The notes under the pieces are model-generated. The model worked only from the letters and a program-made list of their open reading frames with translations. It was not told where the DNA came from and ran no database searches. From Diphasiastrum complanatum (Eukaryota; Streptophyta; Lycopodiopsida; Lycopodiales; Lycopodiaceae): DNA of 64,000 nt. Positions 50,301 to 61,101 of the stretch are shown piece after piece. Location: positions 48,242,597 to 48,306,596 of the forward strand of contig CM055109.1 in assembly GCA_029204225.1 (NCBI GenBank), given 5' to 3'. How positions within the stretch are numbered: position 1 is the stretch's first letter; each line of letters starts with the position of its first letter. The translations under genes and the position numbers were made by a program.

Positions 50301-50928
50301 ATTCCTTAAAAATATCTACATGATCTGAAATCAACACACCCAGGTAAACGTAGATAGATAACTTGTAACTTGCGAATGGTAGATGACGTGATACAATTCT
50401 GAAACAGCTAGCACAAAAGTTGCTTCAAGACCTTGGTCAAAATACATATAAATAGAATTTATATTAAAAGCGCTATATTGAACTGCAAACGTACACGCTA
50501 CTGTAAATAAAGAAAACCACCCTCTCAGGGTATAGGTTGAGCATACAGAAAACTAAGCGTTCAACATTATCCATTGCATACTAGTTTAGAATATAGCTAA
50601 AAATATTCAATTCGCATGTCCTTTAAGACCAACCAGATGATCCGCAGTGCAATATTAGCTTTCGGTTCGAACCTGCCCATGCTTCTGCACGGTTTTTGGC
50701 TTGAACCTGTCTAGCACATAAGATTTATCATAGAAAACTACAGAAATCAAGGAAAAGCACAGCTCAGACAAGGCCTGGAGTTTCTACACAAGATCCAACT
50801 TGATGTCTTTTGACTTGAGAATTCTGGAAGGCCGTCAAGCATCTTATCAGCTTGCTGAAAACAGAAATCGACAACACATGCTGTTATCCATAAGAGTCCA
50901 TTGGGAATAACAAGATCAATAATCCCGA
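47351..50928. other. Intergenic stretch without assignable genes
   Basis: AT-rich, no frame that I recognise on either strand. 48210-48262 contains GGAACGCGTTCGAAATGCGTTCCG, related to AACG/TTCCGGA words at 30025-30085, so some is shared repeat. The 3' UTR of the A20/AN1 gene should lie just below 50928 on the - strand. Confidence 0.4.
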
Positions 50929-51474
50929 TTAAATCTTGGTAATCTTATCTGCTTTAACCACAGGATTTGCCTTTGATATGGCGTCCCGCCCTGTAGATCT
51001 GTAATCAAATGTGCAGCTATGCTTATCAGAGTACCTGTGCAAAGCACAAAAGACGTTACCGCAACGACATTTGAAGCCTGTCAATCCAACACGCTTCTTG
51101 CAAGTGAGACAGCGGTTTGGAGGAGCATTCGGAGCCTGGTCCTCGGTCGATGTCTCAAACGAAATGGTTTGCTGTGTACTAGGCTTCACAACAGACTGAC
51201 TTGGGCCCGGAAGAAGAGCATTGACTTCTGGTTCTGGCTGCCTTTCCACTGAGTTTGTCCCTTCTGTAAATAAATCAGTCACCGCCTGAACAGCAGTCGC
51301 TTCAGCTTTCGTTATAGTAGAAGAATTTGACTGTTTCAGAACAAGATCACGGTAACACTTGGAACAAAGGTTCATGGTCGCTGCACTTCCGAAAAATCCA
51401 CAATTGTTACTACAAAAAGCAGGTGCTTCCGGGGCCTGACAGCCAGTCTCCTCGTTCCAACTATCCTGAGACAT
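50929..51474 (-). CDS. A20/AN1 zinc-finger stress-associated protein
   Basis: Intact 181-residue, intronless coding sequence, the usual length for plant SAPs. The A20 finger occupies residues 21-40 (C21, C25, C37, C40; spacing CX3CX11CX2C, with the NNCGFFGS turn). The AN1 finger runs 122-154 (C122, C125, C136, C138, C143, H146, H152, C154). The low-complexity linker between them is Ser/Thr/Glu-rich. Known plant members act in the cytoplasm and nucleus, where A20 binds ubiquitin, and they modulate responses to drought, salt, cold and ABA; that role is inferred here from the family. Starts at 51474 with no in-frame ATG upstream before the presumed leader. An acceptor-like TCCGTTTCAAG just before the ATG suggests a 5' UTR intron, as in other SAP genes. 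Confidence 0.96.
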   Translation of the reverse strand: MSQDSWNEETGCQAPEAPAFCSNNCGFFGSAATMNLCSKCYRDLVLKQSNSSTITKAEATAVQAVTDLFTEGTNSVERQPEPEVNALLPGPSQSVVKPSTQQTISFETSTEDQAPNAPPNRCLTCKKRVGLTGFKCRCGNVFCALHRYSDKHSCTFDYRSTGRDAISKANPVVKADKITKI

Positions 51475-51869
51475 CCTTTTTGCAACTTGAAACGGACAGA
51501 GATGTCAGCAGGAAAATAAAACCTGTTTACTTTCAGAGGCTTCAAAGTCCTAAATAGTTCTTTTAAAAGAACATCATCTATACAATGAGAATGAAAATTA
51601 AATAACTTCCGTCATGCATCGGCTTTCCATTCTTCTTTCCCTCCGAAAAGTCCCAACTACGCTCCACTATCGAGACAAGCCCTTGAGACCTCTTCTTCAA
51701 ATCCTTGGACCAATCGCTTTGATTCGCATCTGCCTCCTTCACAAACGCATCGAATCCACTAATAGGCCGAATCCACTAACAGCCATCCTGCAACACTATC
51801 AAGAAACCAATCCTCTCTGGAACCGAGCAATCACAATTCCAAAAGAAAACGTACGGAAAGAATAGTCTA

Positions 51870-52066
51870 AGATCCTCCAAAGAAACAAGATTTGCAAAAA
51901 GATAGAAAAGAAACCAAATCTGCAGGAAAGAATAAAAGATCATCTGCAGGAACAAGATACGCAGAAAGAACAGATCATCTTCATCAAAAAAGACTTGCAG
52001 AAACAACAGAAGATCATCTAAAGGAACAACATCGGCAGAAAGGATAGATCAACATCCAAAGGAAAC
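51870..52066 (-). repeat. Imperfect ~50-bp tandem repeat in the leader of the A20/AN1 gene
   Basis: On + the unit is approximately GCAGAAAGAACAGATCATCT followed by a GGAACAACAT-like end, seen four times with drift. On the gene's strand this is a pyrimidine-rich tract. It lies 400-600 bp upstream of the ATG, probably in the 5' UTR intron. Confidence 0.65.
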
Positions 52067-52300
52067 AACATGTGCATGCGCATAAAGAAAGGAAGATCTA
52101 CTTCAGACAAATATGGCCAAACAGGCCAAGCTCTGATCCAAATAATGAAGGCGGATGCAGATCCGCCCTTCCCTCTGCTTCACCCTCACGCAGGAAGCTA
52201 AGAATCCATAGCATAACAAGCTCCGGCTATGGCGATGGCGACGGCAAAAAGAAGAACAGAAATAGAGAAAAAAACAGACAGAAAGCCGAAAAGTGAAGGA

Positions 52301-52332
52301 AAAGAGAGAGAGAGAGAGAGAGAGGGGGGGGG
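52301..52332. repeat. GA/G-rich simple repeat at the probable 5' leader
   Basis: A run of GA dinucleotides followed by ten G. On the gene's strand it reads as a CT-rich tract, typical of plant core promoters and 5' leaders, so the transcription start may be nearby. Confidence 0.7.
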
Positions 52333-52380
52333 AGAGTTAATGGCACGCGATGTGTTGGGGCCCTGAGCGTTCAGATCTTG

Positions 52381-52615
52381 CCACGTTGGCTGATGAAATT
52401 TGGCCAACTGGCAGTGACACGTGTCAGAGGCGTAGTTGGACCGCGCGTAAAGCATCTCGTGCGTTGAGGCCCGTGCGAGAAGTTCGAGAAAAATGGAGGC
52501 AGGTGTGGCGTAACGCTCCGTCTCCCTTCCATGCCTCCGGGCTCCGTGCCACGTACATGCATGGACCCAATGAAAAGCTGCCACGTCATGCAGCTTGCCG
52601 CCTTACCCACGTGGC
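52381..52615 (-). promoter_or_regulatory. Cluster of ACGT-core (ABRE/G-box) sites upstream of the A20/AN1 gene
   Basis: Five ACGT cores in 235 bp: CCACGTTGG (52381), the palindrome GACACGTGTC (52416-52425), GCCACGTAC (52548), GCCACGTCA (52580) and CCCACGTGGC (52606-52615). These are binding sites for bZIP factors of the ABF/AREB class in plants. They lie 0.9-1.14 kb upstream of the ATG, just beyond the CT-rich leader, which fits a promoter if the leader contains an intron. Direct regulation by ABA is inferred. Confidence 0.65.
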
Positions 52616-52692
52616 AAGAATCCAAGTGGGGGGGACAACAAAGAAGCATAAGTAAGAACCTTACGAGCTTTACTACTGGAAACTGTGTGCAC

Positions 52693-52938
52693 AGGTCGGC
52701 CGTGAGAAGGACGTTGGTGACTGAATAGTTGTTATATCTGTGCATGTGGTTCCTTCTTATCATAATAAACAACAATTATACTTCAACGTTTGTTTGAAGG
52801 CCGCCTGTGAGACGGTCGTTGGTGATCAAATAGCTGTTTGCTACAACTTCTATCTGTACATGTGGTTCCATCGCATCATAGCAAACAACAATTATATTTC
52901 AACAATTGCTTGAAGGTCGTTTGCGAGAAGGCCGTTGG
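52693..52938. repeat. Imperfect ~105-115-bp tandem repeat, about 2.3 copies
   Basis: Each unit starts GGCCG--TGTGAGA-GG-CGTTGGTGA, continues with CATGTGGTTCC, and ends AACAACAATTATA(C/T)TTCAAC. Unit starts are near 52698, 52799 and 52914. No coding content. Confidence 0.75.
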
Positions 52939-53620
52939 CACATACTGGTCTCAACTTGTGTTGCTGCCTCAATAATCTGTTTGTTTCTGGTCTTTGTAAG
53001 AGTTTTGCAGTGTGAAAGAAGTCCCTTGATCAGCAACAGCAGGTTGATGTCCTGCTCTAAATCGTGGCCCGTTCCTTGCGCTGAAGGTGAACTGCTATTA
53101 TTCTGCGTTTGAACAACCGCTGCGAATTTCCATTTGTTGCATCTATCCTGTTGGATTCCGCGAAAGTAAACAAATGCTCACCCGTTTCCTTCTAGATTCA
53201 GAGATAATTTCGGGGAATACAGATTCCTGCAGCAGTCGCAACAAAGTATGCATATCTTTGTGCATGCAGCTCCTAGGTGACGATTTGAGGCAATAGGGCT
53301 CCCAGAATCTCCAACTCTTCAACAAAAATCAGCACAGTTTCCTGCCAGACCCGTGTTTGTCTAATCTACAATCAGTTTAGGGCAAAGGAGCAGCGGTGGA
53401 GCTTTCAAAACTTTTTCTATTGCTGGTCTTTCAGAGTTTTGGTGGGCGCTTTTGTTTGGGCAAGTTCTCTGGAATCTATTGCAAAAGGTTTACAACGGTC
53501 GACAGCTTCATTCGAGGTTAACGGCATTCCGTGTGAAGAAAAATCAAAAAAATATAAAAAAGATCTCGGTTCAATTGGTGAGGTGGTCCATCACAGGGTT
53601 CCCTTTGTACAGTTCTTCTC

Positions 53621-54718
53621 ATGGCTTCGGACATCTCCCTGCTTCGTCCTCTCAGTCTCAAACGACCTGCTTCAACTGTATTCCCCCCTCCTGACTCCCC
53701 TCCTCGTTCGCGTCAGGCTGTGCTGGGTTTCTCGCTTGCCACAACACCCTCTGTTCCTCCTTCGCCCACCTCTTCCCATGGCATTGTTGCCCCCTCACTT
53801 GGTTGTGAACCTCCTTCGACCCTTGCTGCATTGCCTTCTCAACCCCCTGAACGGGTTCTTTGCCATGCTTGTGGTCGTTTCTTCTCTCCTAGAGGAGGTC
53901 TTGCCCGTCACCAGCGTTCTTGTCCATGAGCTGTCATGTGCTGCATATAATTAGCCCATGAGCTTACTAATGAATTGCCAAATATGGCCATGGAGCTAAA
54001 GTAGACTAGAGTTAGTCATTAGGACAGCTAATAAGGTGGCTCGAACAACCTCGCTATATTTGTGAATAGCGGACTTGTAATAATGGTTGTAAGGCCCAAA
54101 TTAGCCAAATAAGGCCCCAAACTTATAGTAGAGGCACAAATGACCACTATAAATAGCTGAGGTCATGCTAAAGTTGGAGGCTATTGTTCATTTTGTAATT
54201 TTGAGTTTTAAGAGATCTTGGAGCTTCTCTTGGAGAGCTTTCTTGATGAAGAAAGTGGTTCATGTGCCTAAAATCACATGAGAGCTATGATCATGCTCTA
54301 GAATCAGGCCCTATCTTGTGAATGATCAATAATCATGAATAAAGATGCCTTACTTTGCCTATTTTGGTAAAGTTTTGTTACTTTTAGCTATCTTCTTGAT
54401 TTTTGACTAGTTTCTTGATTTCTTGCATTTCCATTGTAATTTGATGTTTAATTAATGGATTAGATGTTTGAATGCTAAGGTTGGCACATGACAGATACTG
54501 TTGCTACTTTCCAAGCTCTGTATCCTGTTTCTGAAGGCATTCTTCCCTCTGATGTTGACTTGGTGCTTGATCATGATTCTTTCTCTCGTGTCTTCCATCG
54601 TAGTCCTCGTCTTGTTGTTGGTGGTCCCTCCAGTTTGGTCTATGAACACCTTCGTGATTGCTTTCCCCTGAGGACTCTGCTAGTGGCTTTGTTCAACTCT
54701 TTCAAACCTGCTCTTTAA
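53621..54718 (+). mobile_element. Non-LTR retrotransposon fragment interrupted by a solo LTR
   Basis: The frame at 53621-53929 begins with ATG in a good context, is Pro/Ser-rich, and ends with a C2HC finger, LCHACGRFFSPRGGLARHQR followed by SC (CX2CX12HX3C). This is the type found at the N-terminus of R2/NeSL-like LINE proteins. After a 562-bp insertion, 54495-54718 reads HDSFSRVFHRSPRLVVGGPS and SLVYEHLRDCFPL, the first reverse-transcriptase block. The region normally between the two is missing and the polymerase core beyond 54718 is lost. Confidence 0.6.
53932..54493 (+). repeat. Solo LTR, 562 bp
   Basis: It begins TGTCATGTGC and ends GCACATGACA, a perfect 10-bp terminal inverted pair (11 with the flanking C/G). 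It contains a TATA box (TATAAATA, 54148-54155) and a polyadenylation signal (AATAAA, 54338-54343) in the right order and no coding sequence. Flanking five-base target duplications are not exact, so the site has drifted or been deleted. Confidence 0.8.
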
Positions 54719-54959
54719 TCGCCTTTAGCCAAAAATATGTCGTATTATACCAACAAGGTTAATATAGATTTTGTAGTAAATAATGTCGTTCCCACAGAGG
54801 ACAGCGTTAGAAAGTTATGTATTTGGTACAATTATGACAAATGGTTTCGAGTGTTATTCTGGTTGTCAATAGACATTAGAAAGTAAACAGTATTACTTGT
54901 GTTTGGGGTGTGTAATGTTTATAATTTCAGAACAACAATCTGGCCTCTATCAAATCGAA

Positions 54960-56778
54960 TGAAACGCGTTCTACCGATGAGATGTTATCAGAGTAGTACA
55001 GCAATACTACACTCCGGCTGATTAAGGTGTCAACAGATAGTCAAGAAATGTTCGATGTATTCGTGGCTGTGCAGACAATTAATTAATCGCGTTCGCGAAC
55101 TGTTCGTTTCTAGACATAAGTCCTCAACAACTTAAGTCCAAATTAATGGTTAAAGAACACGAATAGTTTTAGAGCACGTTAGAAACTTATGTCAATTACA
55201 ATCAGGAACACAGATCAAAGACTCAATTCTTTAGACAGGGACTGTCATCTCATATGTATACATACAACTTTTCGTGCTAGACTGTACCAAAGAAAGTCGT
55301 TATTCGAGTGCCAAAAAAAAAGTATTCGCAACAGACGAATAAGATATTTTTACGGATACAAAGCAAACGACTGTAATGCGCTAGAGATTCTGTCTGATCA
55401 GAGAGTAATTCATGTAACGTGTTAGAGATTGCTAGTAGACTTAGGATCACTCACACTCAACAGTGCGGAGAACATAGATAAAGGAGAATAACTCTCAGCA
55501 CTCTATTCACTTCTTTAACCTCTTACATATGCATAAACTCTTCTCTCTCGATGCTCGAGACTGAAGTGTGAGATCAATATATGTTATACGGGGCGAATAA
55601 ACACACCTCTAAAACAACAGGTGCATCGTTCCCACGAAAGGGTCTAGTTAACAATTAGATTGAGTATACGTTCAATTATACCAAAAGAGGTATATTTAAC
55701 TAAGAGTTAAAATTCAACAGTCTGCATTTTTGGTCTAATTGTTGTTCAGAATTTTCGACAAGCAAAATAAATAATAATAAAAAAAATCGATATTGTCACC
55801 TTTATTTTTGCGACACTTGTGTTACTCAGTTTTTGGGCCATTTCCAACACTTTCAGAAATGCGAAAAAAGCGACACTGCATTTTTACATGTAGTTTATGA
55901 CAGACGACAAAAGCGAAAAAATACGACATTGTAGCTTTACACGGGATTCTACACAAGCGAAAAACTCGACACTACAATTTTCACATAGGCAAAAAATGTG
56001 ACACTCTGCAGAAATACACAGGATTCCTTATAGACTGTCTACGTCTTTATGCTCCAATAACAATTGTTCTAATTAGTCAGTTAATAAGCGATCTTGTAAA
56101 CGTAAAGCTAGAATAATGCAAGATCTTCCAATTGTTATAAATGTAAATGAGCGATTGAAAGTCAGACACATATCTGACACATCAGAGATTAAAAGTCATC
56201 ATATCTTAGAGGATGATCTAACAGAGATTAAACGACCAGAACAGGTCTTCTACTAGCTGACTCCTCAGAGTTAGTGATTATATAGAGAGATAGATATTCA
56301 GAACTTTAGCAATTGCTTTGAATTTGTGAGTAGGATCAAGGGTTTACCAACGCAATTGTATTGTGGTCTGATTGTCGTTACTAGAACTTTATTATACATA
56401 TTCGCTATTGTTCTACACATTTTTGCATTCTTGTTGAATAAAATTAACTCTCACTCCTCTTACGCAAACATCAATATAAAGAGAAATGTATGGCTATCTC
56501 TGACGCCTAAATTATTTCTACATTCTCTTCATAATCAGATTATCAGTATTAGAGGATTGCATGGCTGTCCTAGACGCCTAATCTTTTTGCAATCTCTCTT
56601 TCACGACAGTCTAAGACTCCTACACTGATAACCCTTTTAACACAAAAAAACAGCTCATAATCTCCGCTCTCTAAGTGATCCATGATCCTTATAAAACACA
56701 GTTATCACTGTTCTTCATAGTATTCATTGTCTTTCTCTTGTTGGTTGGGACTTCATTCAGAAGTACACCCCACAAAAG
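54960..56778 (+). repeat. LTR-like and tandem-repeat region upstream of the copia element
   Basis: The stretch ends right at the copia primer-binding site (56779), so its last part should be the 5' LTR. It carries CGCGTTCGCGAAC near 55088, as in the 45-kb repeat. At 55809-56020 lies a tandem array whose units (starts about 55861, 55912, 55955, 55987) share GCGAAAAA-T-CGACACT--A-TTTTACA. Exact LTR borders could not be fixed. Confidence 0.5.
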
Positions 56779-59250
56779 TGGTATCAGAGCACTGGTTTAT
56801 TGGATTACTAGAGTCTAGGATCTATAATAGAACTTAATACGTTCGTGTTCTAAAAGCTAGTTCTTTCTGTTTGTGTTCAATCTCTGTTCCTCAATTACAA
56901 TGGAAGATTCAACCTCAGAGATCCGCTTGATCAACAAATTCAACGGAGATGACTTCCACATGTGGAAATTCAAGATGAGGATGATCTTAATCGAGAAGGA
57001 ACTATGGGGATACGTAATAGGTTCTATAGCCTGACCGGCAGAACCTGAAGTGCTTCCAGCATGGGAAGCAAAGGATGGCAAAGCACTTGCCATTGTATCC
57101 TTGAATCTGAAAGACACTCAGATTGCTCACGTATCAAACAACACCACCTCCAAAGAAGCGTGAGATATCCTAACAAATATCTATGAGACTTCAGACTTAT
57201 CGATTCGCCTATTTATAAGGAAGAAGGTCCTGACACTCAAGATGAGCGGAGGCACCTTAGTCAGCGATGACCTGAACAAATTCAAATAGTTGTTGAATCA
57301 ACTTGCTGCCATAGGTTCTCCTATTTCAGAAGAAGACTCATCAATGTCTCTTCTCACTAGTCTTCCATCCTCCTACGACAACCCAGTATTTCTTCAGAGC
57401 AATACTCTTGCGTTGTCTCTTCAGAAGCTAATAGCAAGCCTATTGCAGGAAGAAGGCAGGAGAAAAAGCTTTTCCACAAAGAGTACCAAGTCAATGGCAT
57501 TTTACTCTAATAAGAAGCAGCCCAAGAAGAAGCAGAGCTTCAAGGACAAGAAGACGAAAGAGGAGGAGCCAGTCTCAACGCAGCAACAACAACAACATCA
57601 CAGTCAACAATCATCCAAGACCAAACTCTTTTGCAGGTATTGCAAAAGATCAAATCACGACATAAAGGATTGTTGGATCCTGAAGCACAACGAGCGAGGA
57701 AGAAGATGCAGCAGTACCAAGAGGGAGGCTCTGACACTATCAAAAATCCACAAGATGAGGACAAGACACTGATGGTACAAGACCAACCAAGTAGAGATGT
57801 CTATCAATGGTATCTTGATTCAGGTGCCTCATAGTACATGACGCCATGTAAAAACCTATTTTCTACTCTCACAGCAACGGACTCAAAGTACATTTCTTTG
57901 GCGACTCAAGCTCTCACAAAGTCAAAAGCCAAGGCATTGTTCGACTGTAGTTCCATGACGACATCACTAAATAGTTAGATGGTGTACTTTACATACCCAA
58001 GTTAACAAAGAATTTATTATCTATTAGCAAGATCACTGATCAAGGCTATAGAGCTTTGTTTACTGCTAGTCGATGTACTGTTTTTTATGAGAACTCCAAT
58101 AAAATCCTCTCTACACACAGAGAAGGAAATTTGTATATCTTGAGTCACGATTATGCACTTTCTATGAGTAGTACAGATGCTAATGTTTAGCATGAAAGAC
58201 TATGTCATTTAAACATGCGTTCAATCTTGTACATGCATAATAATAAAATGGTCAAGGATATGAATATCAATGTTGTTACCACAGCTAATCAAATTGTCTA
58301 TGAAAATTGTCTACTAGGGAAACGACCTAGAACAAAATTTTCAAGAGGACAAGCCAAAAGAGCGAAGTCCATATTGTCACTAATTCACAGTGACTTGTGT
58401 GGCCCTATGAGCGTACCCTCTTTGGGTCAAGCTCTATATTTCATTACATTTATTGATGACTTCTTCCAGTTCACTTGAGTCATGTTCATAAAGAACAAGC
58501 CAGAAGCATTTAATTGCTTCAAAGAATTCAAGCAATATGCTAAGAATCATACTGGTCGGAGAATCAAGACCCTACGAACTGATTCAGGGGGAGAGTACCT
58601 TTCAAATAAAATGGCGGACTTCTTATCATCATGTGTCGTGCACCATCAGCTCACAGCCAGCTATACTCCACAGCAGAATGGCATAGTTGAGCCAAAGAAT
58701 CAAACATTATTGGAAGCTGCACGATCCATGATTGTCAACGCTCAATTACCCCGGAATTTTTGGGCTGAAGCAATTTCTACAGCCTGTTATCTGCAAAATT
58801 ATTCCAGCATGAAGGTATTTGACTCCAAGACACCGTTTGAAGCCTACTACGACTATAAACCAAGTCTGAAACACTTACGTGTATTTGTATGTCTCTGCTT
58901 TGCTCAAATTTCGTCTGATCTGAGAAATAAACTAGACCCAGTAAGTTGTAAGTATATCTTTATCGGCTATTCAACATCACACAAGGCATATCGTATCTAT
59001 GATATTGATACAGGTCAAATCTCAGTCCGCCATGATGTTGTCTTTCCTGAAGACAAGTTTCATGATTTTAAGTAGAAGCAGCCAATAGAGGACTCTGTCA
59101 CAGCAGCTCCATTCTCCATCGATAGGCATCGACCTACGAATGTTTAAATGTAGAAGTTTGTCCCAACAGCTCCATTTACCATCGATGGGCCTAGACCTCA
59201 ACCACAAGCTGAAGCTGTCCCTGTCATCTACCCAGGAGAAACATGTTGGA
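56779..59250 (+). mobile_element. Ty1/copia retrotransposon lacking reverse transcriptase and RNase H
   Basis: Primer-binding site TGGTATCAGAGC (56779-56790). gag from ATG 56900 (MEDSTSEIRLINKFNGDDFH, MWKFKMRMILIEKELWGYVI) is broken by stops near 57033, 57160 and 57288. Zinc knuckle CRYCKRSNHDIKDC near 57634; protease WYLDSGAS near 57809, then a TAG. GAG-pre-integrase RLCHLNMRSIL near 58197; integrase FITFIDDF, RTDSGGEYLS and TASYTPQQNGIVEPKNQT; and the block YIFIGYSTSHKAYRIYD. After VVFPEDKFHDFK (59073) there are only about 150 bp, containing a 63-bp-spaced duplication of AGCTCCATT--CCATCGAT, before a purine tract and LTR-like TGTCGTGTGTGAGAAAC at 59253. Confidence 0.88.
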
Positions 59251-59252
59251 GG

Positions 59253-59850
59253 GTGTGTCGTGTGTGAGAAACAAAAATAGCTCGAAAAGAAAATGAACAT
59301 GAAAATAAGTGAACTTGAAATTCGAACGAGAAACGAACTCGAACAGAAAGTGTTCGTGTGCAGTGGAATGAGCTACATCCTTCCCTAAGCATGACTACGC
59401 CTATCAGAAATGAACAGAACGTTATTGATAGAAATTGTGGTCGTTCTAATTACGTAGCCAAACATTAATAAAACACCAGAAGAATCATTTATCGTGAACA
59501 ACTAGACAAATTATATGTCGCGAATGATTTGCGAAGAACTAGACTGAGCTCGACTGATAATCAGTCACAAATGATTCACGAAAGGCAAGACTAAATATTA
59601 GTCGTCAACAACTAGACTAATAAGAACTCGCTAAGAACACATTACTAGATTGAGCAACAAGAAAGTCATACAGAATGAAAAATAAGCATAACAATATTGA
59701 CACACATCTGAACGCAGAACAAAATAGCTGTTATTAGATTAAGTATAGCAAAATATACATGTCAATAATGCGGTAGAGCACAAGACAATAGCGGACGAAA
59801 CCGCGTGCTCTACAAAGCTAATTCAATCTATAAAAGGAATGAACATGTTA
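59253..59850 (+). repeat. Probable 3' LTR or LTR fragment of the copia element
   Basis: It follows the purine tract TTGGAGGGTG and starts with TG. Contains CGAACGAGAAACGAACTCGAAC and TCGCGAATGATTTGCG words like the 45-kb repeat. 59770-59815 matches 46287-46330 in reverse complement, so two members of the family meet here in opposite orientation. The 3' border is uncertain. Confidence 0.5.
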
Positions 59851-60146
59851 CTGACAATAAAGAATCAATGCACAAATCATCTACTTCGTCTATCTCTGAT
59901 AAGCTTCAGTCGATGCTATTATTTTACACACTTCATCATATATATACACAATGTTACAGATGTGCAGATGAAAGAAGTACAAAGTGGATGTGCTGTCTGT
60001 AGGAGATCGTGGGTGGATGTTGTTGTTGTCAAGTCTGTTAGCACAGTTGTGTGGGATGAGCATGAAAAGGGCCGTGACGTCAGCCTTCGCTGAAATGAAC
60101 ATTGGTGAAGATGTGAAAAATGTGTCACTCTGACGAAATGCCTTAG

Positions 60147-60148
<2 letters not shown>

Positions 60149-60229
<81 letters not shown>
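60149..60229. repeat. CT microsatellite, 81 bp, uninterrupted
   Basis: Pure CT dinucleotide run. Open frames across it (Ser-Leu or Arg-Glu repeats) are artefacts. Confidence 0.98.
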
Positions 60230-60232
<3 letters not shown>

Positions 60233-60413
60233 TATCATTCTTAGTCCTAAATAAATATAAATCTAACAATCTATTACTACCATAGACTATGTATTTATCT
60301 ATAATCTTAAATTCTACATCAATGCAAAATGTTAAACACACATACACTATCTTAAATAATTCTAACAATCTATTATAAACACTATAAAAAATCAATCTAT
60401 TATGAAAACTATC

Positions 60414-60554
<141 letters not shown>

Positions 60555-60591
60555 AAAACAAACAAACAAACACCAACCTCAAACAAACAAA

Positions 60592-60705
60592 AATCAAGCA
60601 CCAACCTCAAACACTAATCTTCAAGCACTGATCTTGAAGCACCCTCAAGCACTGATCTTCAAGCCCTCAAGGGCTGATCTTCAATCGCCCTCAATTGCTC
60701 CAAAG
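60592..60705 (+). repeat. Short tandem repeat of a CAAGCACTGATCTTCAAGC-like unit
   Basis: Four to five drifting copies of about 20-30 bp, all carrying TGATCTTCAA or TAATCTTCAA followed by GC-rich CCCTCAA. Confidence 0.7.
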
Positions 60706-60774
60706 AAGCTCCAACCTGCAAAAAACAGAGTGCGAGAGAAGGCACTGGATCGTGCGAATTTGAGGATTGAAACA

Positions 60775-61101
60775 GACGTCGGATTTCGACGTCCTCCAAG
60801 GACGTCGGAATCCGATGTCCGTGCCCATTTAGGCCCTGACGACATGTGCCAGATGTCGTGGATAGGCTTTTTGGATTGCCGACATGGACGTCGGATTCCG
60901 ACATCCACGTCGGATTACACGTATTTTTTTTTTTGGAAAAACTATGACAGGTCATATCCATGTTTGAATGTCCGAATCCGACATGTCGGATTTCGACGTG
61001 CGTTTCAAAAATTGGTTGCCGCCCATATTTCCCGATTGTCGGACTCTGATTTCTAGACTTTTTACTGGGACGTCGGATTTTGACGTGTCAGATTGCGACG
61101 G
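60775..61101. repeat. Array of a GTCGGATTCCGAC-like palindromic word
   Basis: About eight copies of (GA)CGTCGGATTYCGACGT or a half of it, e.g. 60775-60793, 60801-60818, 60887-60903, 60907-60916, 60971-61000 and 61070-61101. Spacing is irregular. CpG is markedly denser here than anywhere nearby. Confidence 0.8.

Noticed and set aside
52198-52775. Overlapping 101-134-codon frames on both strands around the ACGT cluster.
   Set aside because: Composition-driven, no domain, overlapping a promoter-like region.
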